A stretch of 64,000 bases of DNA from Streptomyces rubrogriseus (GTDB taxonomy: Bacteria > Actinomycetota > Actinomycetes > Streptomycetales > Streptomycetaceae), in contig NZ_CP116256.1 in NCBI RefSeq assembly GCF_027947575.1, positions 6,448,001-6,512,000 of the forward strand, in the 5' to 3' direction. Both the position numbers and the translations under genes were made by a program. The notes below the pieces were generated by a model, which worked only from the letters and a program-made list of their open reading frames with translations, ran no database searches and had not been told where the DNA came from. Of this stretch, positions 7,923 through 16,097 are shown one piece after another. How positions within the stretch are numbered: position 1 is the first letter of the stretch; each line of letters opens with the position of its first letter.

Positions 7923-9917
7923 TCAGCCGCTCTCCGTCTGCCCCGCGGCCTCGGTCTGCCGTGCCTTCGCATCGATCGCGGCGAGTGACTTGCGGACCTG
8001 GTTTCGGTCCGTGGTGAACCAGAAGTCGGGCAGCGACGCCTTCAGATAGCTGCCGTACCGGGCCGTCGCCAGTCGCTGGTCGAGTACGGCGACCACCCCG
8101 CGGTCGCCCGACGCGCGGACCAGCCTGCCCGCGCCCTGCGCCATGAGCAGCGCGGCGTGGGTGGCGGCGACCGCCATGAAGCCGTTGCCCCCTGCCTCCT
8201 CCACCGCCTTCTGGCGTGCGCTCATCAGGGGGTCGTCGGGACGCGGGAACGGGATCTTGTCCATGACGACCAGCTGGCAGCTGGGCCCGGGCACGTCGAC
8301 GCCCTGCCACAGGGACAGGGTGCCGAAGAGGCAGGTCCCGGGGTCGGCCGCGAAGTTCTTGATCAGCTCGCCGAGGGTCTCCTCGCCCTGGAGGAGGATC
8401 GGGTACTCCGGGATCCGCGAGCGCAGCTCCTCGGCGGCCAGCTGGGCCGCGCGCATCGAGGAGAACAGGCCCAGGGTGCGGCCGCCCGCCGCCTGGATCA
8501 GCTCGGTCAGCTCGTCGAGCATGTCGCCGCGGTCGCCGTCCCTGGCGGGGCGGGCCAGGTGCTTGGCGACGTAGAGGATGCCCTGCTTGCGGTAGTCGAA
8601 GGGCGAGCCGACGTCGACGCCCTTCCACTGGGGCACGTCGTCGCCCTCGGTGCCCTCGGGGGCGAGGCCGAGGGACGCCCCGACGCCGTTGAAGTCGCCG
8701 CCCAGCTTCAGCGTCGCGGAGGTCAGGACGACCGAGCGGTCGGTGAAGAGCTTCTCCCGCAGCAGTCCGGAGACGGACATCGGCGCGACCCGCAGCGAGG
8801 CGCCGAACCGGTCGTGGCGCTCGTACCAGACGACGTCCCACTCGGAGCCGTTGGTGATCCGCTCCGCCACGTCGTGCACGGACTCCACGGAGGCCAGCGC
8901 CTGCTTGCGGACCGCGTCCTCGTCCTGCACGGACTTGTCACGGGTGGTCCCGATCGCCGAGATGACCGTGCGACAGGCGTCCCGCAGGGCCATCAGGGCG
9001 TAGCCGAGATCCTCCGGGACCTCCTCGAGGCGGCCCGGCAGCGCGAGCTCCATCAGCCGCTCGAAGCCCTCCGCGGCGGTCTGGAGCTGGTCGGCGGCCT
9101 TCTCGTTCACCAGCTTCGCGGCACGGCGCACCGCACGGTTGACCTGGCCGGGGGTCAGCTCGCCGGTGGCGACTCCGGTGACCCGGGAGACCAGCTCGTG
9201 CGCCTCGTCGACGATCAGCACCTCGTGCTGCGGCAGGACGGGCGCGCCCTCGATGGCGTCGATCGCGAGCAGCGCGTGATTGGTGACGACGACCTCGGAG
9301 AGCTTGGCCCGCTCACGGGCCGACTCGGCGAAGCACTCGGCGCCGTAGGCACACTTCGAGGCGCCCAGGCACTCCCGGGAGGACACCGACACCTGCGCCC
9401 AGGCGCGGTCGGAGACGCCCGGCGTGAGGTCGTCGCGGTCGCCGGTCTCGGTCTCGTCCGCCCAGTCGCGCATCCGCAGCAGGTCCTGGCCCAGTTTGCT
9501 GGTGGGGGCGGCGGCCTCGAACTGGTCGAAGAGGCCCTCCTCCTCGTCCTGCGGCATGCCCTCGTGCAGCCGGTGCAGGCACAGATAGTTCGACCGGCCC
9601 TTGAGCATCGCGAACTCGGGACGGCGGCGCAGCTGGGGATGGAGCGCGTCGACCGTGCGGGGCAGGTCCCGCTCGACCAGCTGGCGCTGCAGGGCCAGGG
9701 TCGCCGTGGCCACGACCACCCGCTCGCCGTGCGCCAGCGCGGGCACCAGGTACCCCAGCGACTTTCCGGTGCCGGTGCCGGCCTGGACGAGCAGGTGGGA
9801 GCCGCCGTCGATGGCTTCCTCGACGGCTTCGGCCATGGCCACCTGGCCGGGACGCTCCGTTCCGCCGACGGCGGTGACGGCGGCGTGCAGGAGTTCGGGG
9901 AGTGAGGGCTTCGTCAT
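7923..9917 (-). CDS. DinG/XPD-family ATP-dependent DNA helicase
   Basis: 664 residues. The Walker A motif GTGTGKS is at 47-53 and the DEAH box is in VDEAHEL. The four cysteines that hold the iron-sulfur cluster of this family appear as one in NYLCLH and three in ECLGASKCAYGAEC. Motif VI is seen as QGAGRLVR. Family members unwind DNA 5' to 3' and help resolve R-loops, G-quadruplexes and damage intermediates. A RecA-independent damage promoter motif ends 9 bases before the ATG, so the transcript is probably leaderless or nearly so and DNA-damage-induced. The gene is single, convergent with lexA. Confidence 0.93.
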   Translation of the reverse strand: MTKPSLPELLHAAVTAVGGTERPGQVAMAEAVEEAIDGGSHLLVQAGTGTGKSLGYLVPALAHGERVVVATATLALQRQLVERDLPRTVDALHPQLRRRPEFAMLKGRSNYLCLHRLHEGMPQDEEEGLFDQFEAAAPTSKLGQDLLRMRDWADETETGDRDDLTPGVSDRAWAQVSVSSRECLGASKCAYGAECFAESARERAKLSEVVVTNHALLAIDAIEGAPVLPQHEVLIVDEAHELVSRVTGVATGELTPGQVNRAVRRAAKLVNEKAADQLQTAAEGFERLMELALPGRLEEVPEDLGYALMALRDACRTVISAIGTTRDKSVQDEDAVRKQALASVESVHDVAERITNGSEWDVVWYERHDRFGASLRVAPMSVSGLLREKLFTDRSVVLTSATLKLGGDFNGVGASLGLAPEGTEGDDVPQWKGVDVGSPFDYRKQGILYVAKHLARPARDGDRGDMLDELTELIQAAGGRTLGLFSSMRAAQLAAEELRSRIPEYPILLQGEETLGELIKNFAADPGTCLFGTLSLWQGVDVPGPSCQLVVMDKIPFPRPDDPLMSARQKAVEEAGGNGFMAVAATHAALLMAQGAGRLVRASGDRGVVAVLDQRLATARYGSYLKASLPDFWFTTDRNQVRKSLAAIDAKARQTEAAGQTESG

Positions 9918-9926
9918 AGCGCGACC

Positions 9927-9949
9927 ACCCTACGGCCCGGGACTGACAA
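9927..9949 (-). promoter_or_regulatory. PafBC-type (RecA-independent damage) promoter of dinG-like gene
   Basis: On the minus strand the sequence reads TTGTCAGTCCC, six bases, TAGGGT. The RecA-NDp consensus is TTGTCAGTGGC-N6-TAGGGT, so only two -35 bases differ and the -10 box is exact. The -10 box ends 9 bases before the ATG. Confidence 0.72.
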
Positions 9950-10218
9950 ACGGGTCGGCAAGGCGGGGGCGAGCGACGTGAGTGACCGTGGGGACAGGCG
10001 GGGCAAGGGTGGCTCCTGGGCGGCCGAGCGGCGAAACGGGGTGGGCGGCCGGCGGCACGGGGACGGGCGACCGACCGGCGGAGACGCGGAGAGGCGGGGA
10101 TGAGGAGAGGCGGGGGCGAGGAAAGACGGTGGGCGGGACGACGGATACGCCGGGCGGGGCGGCACAGGGCGTGGCGCCGGGCGGACGACTGAGGACGGCG
10201 GGTGGGCGGCCCCGCGCT
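9950..10218. other. Purine-rich intergenic stretch
   Basis: Between the helicase gene and the GNAT gene the plus strand is rich in GGCGGG and GGGACGG runs (strong G-richness). I see no gene or convincing hairpin. It holds the promoter side of the helicase gene and the 3' end of the siderophore operon. Confidence 0.4.
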
Positions 10219-10923
10219 TCACGGCGACTGTTCCCGCGCCTCGCGTGCCCGGACCATGAGAACGGCGCGCTTGGTGGGCAGCTCCACCTCCCCCGTCGGC
10301 CGGAACCCGGCGCCGAGGAACGCCGCGACGGACGGCCTGTTGCGGACGTCGGGTTCGGCGAGCACGCGCGTGCAGGCCGGTCGGCCCGCGAGGACGAGGT
10401 CGGTGACGGCCCTGATCAGCTCGGTTCCGAGGCCCCGCCCGCGGTGGGTGCCGTCGCCGATCAGCAGGTGGACGCCGGTGTCGTGGGGCCGGACCGGGCA
10501 GTACCGGGCCAGCGGATCGAGATCGGCGCGGTAGATCTCCCAGTAGCTCATCGGCACCCCGTCCAGCGTCCCGACGCACGGGACGCTGCGCCCGTCGCCG
10601 GTCAGCTGGGCCCGTAGGTGGTCCGCGGTCACGCTCTGCGGGCCGGTCAGCTCCCAGTACGCCGCGACGGCGGGGTCGTTCATCCAGCGGGCGAGGAGGG
10701 GGACGTCCCGTTCGAGGTCGGCGGGGACCAGGTGGAAGACCCCGGCGGAGGTGTCGCTCGGCCCCCAGTCGGCGATCCCGTCGAGGAGGTCCTCACGCGC
10801 GCGTGCCGTCCCCGCTTGCGCGCAGTCGTGCGCCGGGGTCCGGAAGAGGGCGACGAACTCCTCGGGCAGGTGCAGGTCCAGGGTGTCGTCGGCGCTCGCG
10901 TCGGTGGGGTTCGTGGAATGCAC
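10219..10923 (-). CDS. GNAT acetyltransferase (IucB/AlcB-like) of siderophore locus
   Basis: 234 residues from a GTG at 10923 with AAGGAG at good spacing; an ATG at 10959 overlapping the upstream stop is the alternative. The first about 65 residues are a variable leader. Then a RimJ/RimL-type acyltransferase domain shows HLVPADLERDVPLLARWMNDP, a central YWELTGP and SYWEIYRADLDPLARYCP region, and the acyl-CoA loop GTHRGRGLGTELIRAV. Proteins of this type acylate the hydroxylamine or amine arm of NIS siderophores. The gene follows the IucA/IucC synthetase directly, which supports a role in the same pathway. The exact acyl donor and acceptor are unknown. Confidence 0.86.
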   Translation of the reverse strand: MHSTNPTDASADDTLDLHLPEEFVALFRTPAHDCAQAGTARAREDLLDGIADWGPSDTSAGVFHLVPADLERDVPLLARWMNDPAVAAYWELTGPQSVTADHLRAQLTGDGRSVPCVGTLDGVPMSYWEIYRADLDPLARYCPVRPHDTGVHLLIGDGTHRGRGLGTELIRAVTDLVLAGRPACTRVLAEPDVRNRPSVAAFLGAGFRPTGEVELPTKRAVLMVRAREAREQSP

Positions 10924-10951
10924 AGTTCGCTCCTTCGGGAGGGCGGCCCGC

Positions 10952-12919
10952 TCAACCATGCAGGGGGTTGGCGATGGTGACGTAGACGGACTGGGTGTCC
11001 ACCGGGCCGACGAGTTCGTCCAGGCCGTGCAGCCGGGTCAGCAGGTTCGCCTTGCAGCGCAGCACGGGTGAGTCGAGCAGGTAGGCGGGGAGCGGGCCGC
11101 CCTGGGGGTCGGGGCCCGAGTCCAGCTCACCGAGGAAGCGGCGGAAGGCCGCCAGCAGCGTGCCCTCCGGGGCGAGACGCTCGGAGCCGAAGGTGCCGAT
11201 GAGACCGAACACGTTGTTGACGGCGAGGTAGTAGGCGAAGCGCTCGTCGGTGACGGCGTCGGCCACGAACGTGTCGCTGTGTTCGCCGATCCCGGGGAGC
11301 CTGGCGTCGAGTTCCGCACGCCGGGACTCGCGGAAGTAGTAGCCCTGGTTGTCGCGGTAGCGGCCGCCCGCGGGCCAGCCGTCGGCGTCCAGCATGACGA
11401 GCGTGTTCTGCTGGTGCGCCTCCAGGGCGATCCCCGCGCGGGCGTCCAGCCACAGGACGGGGCGAACGACGTGGTGGAGGTAGCGCAGGAACCACTCCAC
11501 GGCGACCGCCTCGCGCGGGCGGCCGGTCCGCCCGGCGAGCCGGGTGACCACCTCCGCCAGCCGGGTGTGCGGCCGCGGCGCCACGAGGGAGGCCACGCAG
11601 CAGACGTCGTCCGAGGGCCGGAAGGGGTTGTGCCGGACGACGACGTCGAGGCCGCGCACGGGCGTGCCGTCGGCGCCGTCGACGGCCAGCCAGGCGGGGT
11701 CGCGGACGATGTCGAAGTGCGGGTGGGCCGACCGCCACTGGCGGGACAGGCCGCGGCGCAGCAGGCGGTGCACCTCGACGCCGCGGTGGAGCTCCTTGCG
11801 GAGGTTCTCCCTGCGGGAGTTGGTGATGTGCAGGCCCAGCGAGAGCTTGAGCATGGCGGGTGCGCCACCCCGGTGGACGGTGCGCACGGAGGACGTGGGA
11901 TGCCATGCCGGGCCCCGGGCGCCGAGGTCCCTGACCAGCCCGGCGTCCAGGAGGGCGGCGACGTCCGGCCGGTGCAGCACCGCGCGGAACTGCCAGGGGT
12001 GCAGCGGCAGGAGGGCGTACCCCTCCGGTGCCGCCGGACCGTCCGCAGCGAGGCGTGCGGTGAGCGCGGGCGCGGTGACCGGGCGGCCGCGCTCGGTCCA
12101 GGCCGAGTCGGTGCCGAGCACGGAGGGGGCGACGGCCAGCCAGTGCAGCGGGAAGGAGCCGCGCAGCTCCGGTGAGTACCGGCGTGCCTCGTCCTCGGTG
12201 AGGCCCTCCCGGCTCTTCGGGGTGGGATGCAGCGGGTGTCCGAGGAGCAGGGCCTGTTCGGCGGCGAGGAACAGGTCGGACCCGCCGCGTTCGCCTGAAC
12301 CGGCGCGGTCCCGGAGGAAGACGGCGGTGCGGCGGACGGAGTCGGCCACGCGCGCGACGAGGTCGGGGCCGTCCGGCCCTGGTGCACCGGCCGTCTCGCG
12401 TACGAGCAGCGCGGCGAGCGTGACCGCGTCCACCGGCGGCGCCGACGCGGGAGCGCCGGACAGCCGCGGCGGGCCGAAGCGGTGCGCTCCGGTCGCGGAC
12501 CAGTAGCGGACGGGCACGGCGAGCGCCGTACCGGAGGCCGGGAGCGGCACGTGGAGGACGCCGTCGTCGGGGGCGGACAGGTCGGCCTCACGGGCCCAGC
12601 AGCGGATCAGGTTCTCCGTGCCCGCGGCCTGGGCGGCGGCGCAGGGATCGAGGTCGTCCAGGGGGCCGGCCGCGGACTGGCGGGTGTGCGACGCGGGCCG
12701 CGGCCCGGGGAGGACGCCGTGCGCCGGGGCAAGCCGTGGTGCGGTGCCCGGAGTTCCGTCGGACTCCGCGGCGGCGTCGCGCGCGGCGACCGGAGCCGCG
12801 ACAGGCCCCGGAGCAGCCGGGGTCCCGGGGGTGGAGGTTGCCGCGGGGGCCGGTTCGGGGGCGGGGTCGGTGTGCAACGCGGGTCCTCCTGGCGTGCCGT
12901 GTCCGGGGGTGGGTCTCAT
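10952..12919 (-). CDS. IucA/IucC-family NIS siderophore synthetase
   Basis: About 655 residues. The ATG overlaps the stop of the aminotransferase gene (ATGA), so the genes are translationally coupled. The first about 95 residues are Pro/Ala/Thr-rich linker. The catalytic body follows with family signatures: HPLHPTPKSREG, LHPWQF, KLSLGLHITNSRREN, the EAHQQNTLV metal/nucleotide motif and RDNQGYYF. These enzymes adenylate a carboxylate (citrate, succinyl or related) and join it to an amine or hydroxylamine, without an NRPS. With the aminotransferase and GNAT it forms a compact siderophore-like locus. No transporter or Fe-receptor gene is nearby. The product is not predictable. Confidence 0.92.
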   Translation of the reverse strand: MRPTPGHGTPGGPALHTDPAPEPAPAATSTPGTPAAPGPVAAPVAARDAAAESDGTPGTAPRLAPAHGVLPGPRPASHTRQSAAGPLDDLDPCAAAQAAGTENLIRCWAREADLSAPDDGVLHVPLPASGTALAVPVRYWSATGAHRFGPPRLSGAPASAPPVDAVTLAALLVRETAGAPGPDGPDLVARVADSVRRTAVFLRDRAGSGERGGSDLFLAAEQALLLGHPLHPTPKSREGLTEDEARRYSPELRGSFPLHWLAVAPSVLGTDSAWTERGRPVTAPALTARLAADGPAAPEGYALLPLHPWQFRAVLHRPDVAALLDAGLVRDLGARGPAWHPTSSVRTVHRGGAPAMLKLSLGLHITNSRRENLRKELHRGVEVHRLLRRGLSRQWRSAHPHFDIVRDPAWLAVDGADGTPVRGLDVVVRHNPFRPSDDVCCVASLVAPRPHTRLAEVVTRLAGRTGRPREAVAVEWFLRYLHHVVRPVLWLDARAGIALEAHQQNTLVMLDADGWPAGGRYRDNQGYYFRESRRAELDARLPGIGEHSDTFVADAVTDERFAYYLAVNNVFGLIGTFGSERLAPEGTLLAAFRRFLGELDSGPDPQGGPLPAYLLDSPVLRCKANLLTRLHGLDELVGPVDTQSVYVTIANPLHG

Positions 12920-14238
12920 CTCGGGCCGCGCCTCCCGCGTAACGGGACGGGGCCGCCGGGACGGCCGCGGTCCACCGCCCGTACGGCGTCGGCGAGTCGG
13001 TCGAGGACGGCGGACATCTGCTCCTCGGTCACGATGAGCGGCGGCAGCAGCCGTACGACGTTCGCGCGCGGGCCCGTGACGTCCACGATCAGCCCGCGGC
13101 GCAGGCACTCCCGGCGGACGGCGGTGGCGAGCTCGGCGGCGGCGCCGGGGCGGACGGCGGTACCGGGGCGGGCGCCATGGGCGGTGACGTGGGGCGCGGT
13201 GTCCGGTGCCACGAGTTCGACACCGGCCATCAGGCCCCGCCCGCGCACGTCGCCGACACACGTGAACTCCGCGGCCAGGGCGCGCAGTCCGGTCAGCATC
13301 CGGCCGCCCAGCGTGGCGGCGTGTGCGGCCAGCCGGTGCTCGCGGACGTGGGCGAGGGTGGCGGCTCCCGCGGCCAGGGCCAGTTGGTTGCCGCGGAAGG
13401 CGCCGGCCGTACGCTCCGGTTCGCCCAGGTCCTCGCGGTGGACCACCACGGCCAGGGGGAGGCTGCCGCCGATCGCCTTGGCGAGGACCAGCACGTCGGG
13501 CGTGACTCCGCTGTGCTCGAAGGCCCAGTAGGCGCCGGTCCGGCCCACACCCGTTCCGGTCTCGTCGACGATGAGCGGGACGGCGCGGTCGGCCGCGCGG
13601 GCCCGCAGGCGCCGCACCAGGCCGTCCGGCACCGGACGCACCCCGGCCTCGCTTCGGACCGGTTCCAGGAGCAGTCCGGCAGGCCGCTCCCGTCCCGGCC
13701 CGCCGTCGCCGCCGCTGTCGCCGAGAACCGTCTCGTCGGCATCGGCATCGGCATCGGCATCGGCATCGGCATCGGTGACGGTGACCACCCGGGTCCGTCC
13801 GGTGGCGGCACGGACCAGCGCGACGGCGGCGTCGACCGGGTCCGTGCCGGCCGGGCCGCAGAACCGCACGCGCGCGCGGTCGGCGAGTCCCGGCGGCAGG
13901 GTGCGCAGCAGCTCGGTGACGAAGGCGTCCTCGACCGGTGTGGTGAGGTCCATGACGTGCAGGGGCGCGCCCGAGTCGAGGACCGCGCGGATCGCGTCCA
14001 GGACGACGGGGTGGTTGTGGCCGAGGGCCAGGGTGCCCGCGCCGGAGACACAGTCCAGGTAACGGCGGCCGTCGGCGCCCTCGATGGTGAGGCCCCGGGC
14101 GCGGACGGGTACGACCGGGAGAGCGCGCGCGTAGGTGCGCGCGGCCGGTTCCCGCGCCGCCGGGCGCCTCGGAGCACTCCTTCGCCCGCCGTCCCCCGGC
14201 CCCAGTCCAGATCCTGGCCCTGGCCCCGGCCCTGCCAT
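12916..14238 (-). CDS. Class III (diaminobutyrate-type) aminotransferase, internally shortened
   Basis: 440 residues from the ATG at 14238, which has GGGGAG at proper spacing; an ATG at 14457 would add 73 low-complexity residues without a ribosome site. The match to diaminobutyrate-2-oxoglutarate aminotransferases is clear: LDCVSGAGTLALGHNHPVV, FCGPAGTDPVDAA, EHSGVTPDVLVLAKAIGG with the Schiff-base lysine, and FRGNQLALAAG. But after TGRTRVVTVT the expected GGYHG loop and some 60 following residues are missing, and an acidic (Asp-Ala)n stretch sits there instead. The usual DEVQTG is DETGTG. Catalysis may be lost or altered. It is first in the siderophore operon and would be expected to supply a diamine precursor. 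Confidence 0.82.
   Translation of the reverse strand: MAGPGPGPGSGLGPGDGGRRSAPRRPAAREPAARTYARALPVVPVRARGLTIEGADGRRYLDCVSGAGTLALGHNHPVVLDAIRAVLDSGAPLHVMDLTTPVEDAFVTELLRTLPPGLADRARVRFCGPAGTDPVDAAVALVRAATGRTRVVTVTDADADADADADADETVLGDSGGDGGPGRERPAGLLLEPVRSEAGVRPVPDGLVRRLRARAADRAVPLIVDETGTGVGRTGAYWAFEHSGVTPDVLVLAKAIGGSLPLAVVVHREDLGEPERTAGAFRGNQLALAAGAATLAHVREHRLAAHAATLGGRMLTGLRALAAEFTCVGDVRGRGLMAGVELVAPDTAPHVTAHGARPGTAVRPGAAAELATAVRRECLRRGLIVDVTGPRANVVRLLPPLIVTEEQMSAVLDRLADAVRAVDRGRPGGPVPLRGRRGPR
13738..13773. repeat. Hexanucleotide microsatellite inside the aminotransferase gene
   Basis: Six perfect copies of GGCATC (plus-strand reading) encode an alternating Asp-Ala run on the minus strand. The length keeps the frame whatever the copy number changes by. 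It marks the place where the aminotransferase has lost its GYHG region. Confidence 0.95.
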
Positions 14239-14770
14239 GCCGCTCCCCTGCCCAGGGCCCTCGTGCAGGCCTCGCCCCTGCCCAGCGCCCGCGCGCGCGG
14301 CGTGCGCCCGCGTGGACGCCCCGGCCGCGGGCTCCCTCGCCACGACCGGCCCGGCGTTCCCGCCGGCGTCCGCGCACCCTCCGTACGGGGATCCCGCCAC
14401 GGCTCGTCGACCTCCCGCCGTCCGGACACGACCCGACGTGCCGGGCGCTCCCGGCATGGGGGACCGCGTCCGGACAGCAGGCCCCCCACCGCTACCAACC
14501 GAGGACCGTTCACGGGGTTACGGCCTGCCTGAAGATCGTTGCCACGGCGGGAGTTCGCACGCGGCTTTCGCGGTCCGCTCGGGCTCCGCGACCCGGCGGT
14601 CCGCTCCGGCGGGCGACGCGTACCAGGTCAGGCGGCTGTATCCGAACCGTTGCCGTTCCGTCGGAACTCCCCCACAGCCACCGCATAGTGTGTGGTGCCG
14701 TTCCCGGTCACCGTCGTTCGGCGGTTCGACCGCGGCACCACGTTCGTTCACAGCAGGGGGAGTCAACACC
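14239..14770. other. Intergenic region between siderophore operon and protease genes
   Basis: This 532-base stretch must hold the promoters of both divergent transcripts. The part next to 14238 is GC-rich low complexity and could encode an N-terminal extension of the aminotransferase up to 14457. I found no canonical DmdR/IdeR iron box. The nearest thing is a half-like AGGTCAGGC at 14625-14633, which is not convincing. No other gene is supported. Confidence 0.4.
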
Positions 14771-16000
14771 ATGCGATCCATACGGCCGTCGTTCAGCACG
14801 CGCGGAATCAGGCGCGGACGGCGCGGAACCTCCTCCGCGGCCGCCGCCGTGGCGCTCGTCTCGGCGCTCGCGCTCACCGCCACGGCGTGCGAGGACGGCG
14901 ACCCCGAGGCGGGCGGCGACGCCGCGGCCTCCGCGTCCGCCGCGGACGACGGCAACGGCGGCATCCGGATCCCGGACGACATCAAGGACAAGCTCAAGGA
15001 ACACGGGATCGACGTCGACGACTGGAAGAACGGCGCCTGGAAGAACTGGAACAAGGACGACTGGCTGCGCGAGGCGCAGGACTTCGTCAACCCGATCATC
15101 GAGGGCCTGTGGGACCCGGACCGGATGCGGGACGCCGAGGAGCCGGACCAGGAGGTCGACGAGAACGACATCTCCGGCGACCAGGGCGTGACCGACCCGG
15201 AGCCCGCGCCCGTCGAGGCGGAGGCCGTGCCGGCCAAGTACCACGACAACGCCGCCACGGCCGGCAAGCTCCTCTTCGACTCCCCCAAGGGTTCGATGGT
15301 GTGCTCGGCGACGGTCGTGAAGGACCCGGCCCACCCCGGCAAGTCCAACATGGTGTGGACGGCCGGCCACTGCGTGCACGCGGGCAAGAGCGGCGGCTGG
15401 TACCGCAACATCGCCTTCGTCCCGTCGTACAACGACGCGGACAAGTCGGTGGAGGAGCTGCAGAACGCCACCAAGGAGGAGCTCGCTCCCTACGGTGTCT
15501 GGTGGGGCGACTGGGCGCAGACCTCGGACCAGTGGATCGAGCAGGGCGGCGCGACCGGCGGTGACGGCGCCTCGTACGACTTCGCCGTGATCCATGTGAC
15601 GCCGGAGAAGGGCAGCGGTGGCAAGTCGCTGGAGGAGACCGTCGGCGCCGCGCTGCCGGTCGACTTCGACGCGCCCGCCGTGCCGGAGATCGAGAGCATG
15701 AAGGCGACCGGCTACCCGGCCGCGCCGCCGTACGACGGCCAGAAGCTGTACCAGTGCCAGGACAAGCCCGGACGGCTGTCGCTCAACGCCTCCGACCCGA
15801 CGATGTACCGCATCGGCTGCACCATGACCGGCGGCTCGTCCGGCGGTGGCTGGGTCGCCGCCGGTTCCGACGGCAAGCCCGCGCTGGTCTCCAACACCTC
15901 CATCGGTCCGGTGACGGCCGGCTGGCTGGCCGGTCCGCGCCTGGGCGACGAGGCCAAGGGCGTGTTCGACGCGGTGAGCGGCAAGTTCGCCGACCAGTGA
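14771..16000 (+). CDS. Secreted trypsin-like serine protease lipoprotein (first of a tandem pair)
   Basis: 409 residues; ATG at 14771 with GGGGGAG in front. A twin-arginine-like basic N-terminus, hydrophobic core and lipobox-type TATAC (Cys40) point to a membrane-anchored lipoprotein. An Asp/Lys/Trp-rich segment (about 75-120) follows, then a chymotrypsin-fold protease: catalytic His in WTAGHCVH, Asp in YDFAVIHV and Ser in GGSSGGGW. Cysteines in MVCSATV and AGHC, and in YQCQ and IGCTM, are placed for disulfides. It is followed by a close paralogue on the same strand. The substrate is unknown; the acidic leader segment could act as a propeptide (inference). Confidence 0.86.
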   Translation: MRSIRPSFSTRGIRRGRRGTSSAAAAVALVSALALTATACEDGDPEAGGDAAASASAADDGNGGIRIPDDIKDKLKEHGIDVDDWKNGAWKNWNKDDWLREAQDFVNPIIEGLWDPDRMRDAEEPDQEVDENDISGDQGVTDPEPAPVEAEAVPAKYHDNAATAGKLLFDSPKGSMVCSATVVKDPAHPGKSNMVWTAGHCVHAGKSGGWYRNIAFVPSYNDADKSVEELQNATKEELAPYGVWWGDWAQTSDQWIEQGGATGGDGASYDFAVIHVTPEKGSGGKSLEETVGAALPVDFDAPAVPEIESMKATGYPAAPPYDGQKLYQCQDKPGRLSLNASDPTMYRIGCTMTGGSSGGGWVAAGSDGKPALVSNTSIGPVTAGWLAGPRLGDEAKGVFDAVSGKFADQ

Positions 16001-16003
16001 GGA

Positions 16004-16041
16004 CGGTGGGGTGCGTCGGGCCGGTGGCCGGCACCCCGCCG
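16004..16041 (+). terminator. Hairpin between the tandem protease genes
   Basis: CGGTGGGGTGC at 16004-16014 pairs with GCACCCCGCCG at 16031-16041 (11 base pairs, one G-U). It starts 4 bases after the first stop codon. It could end or attenuate transcription between the paralogues. Confidence 0.55.
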
Positions 16042-16062
16042 CGCGTTCCATGACAGACATTC

Positions 16063-16076
16063 ACGTGTTCACACGT
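16063..16076. promoter_or_regulatory. Short palindrome upstream of second protease gene
   Basis: ACGTGT-TC-ACACGT is a perfect 6+6 dyad, 22 bases before the ATG of the second protease and therefore a possible operator. No known regulator is assigned. Confidence 0.35.
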
Positions 16077-16097
16077 TTCAACGGGGGTTGTCGCACC

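Noticed and set aside
13738..13773. CRISPR-like repeat
   Set aside because: It is a six-base microsatellite in a coding frame with no spacers and no cas genes nearby.
12920..14377. Continuous 1141-residue frame joining the siderophore synthetase to upstream sequence
   Set aside because: The upstream part is an Arg/Pro-rich shadow of the aminotransferase gene in another frame; the ATGA overlap at 12916-12919 marks the real start.
14615..14645. Possible iron box (DmdR/IdeR) upstream of the siderophore genes
   Set aside because: Only about 10 of 19 positions fit TTAGGTTAGGCTAACCTAA and the right half is absent; no other candidate is seen in 14239-14770.
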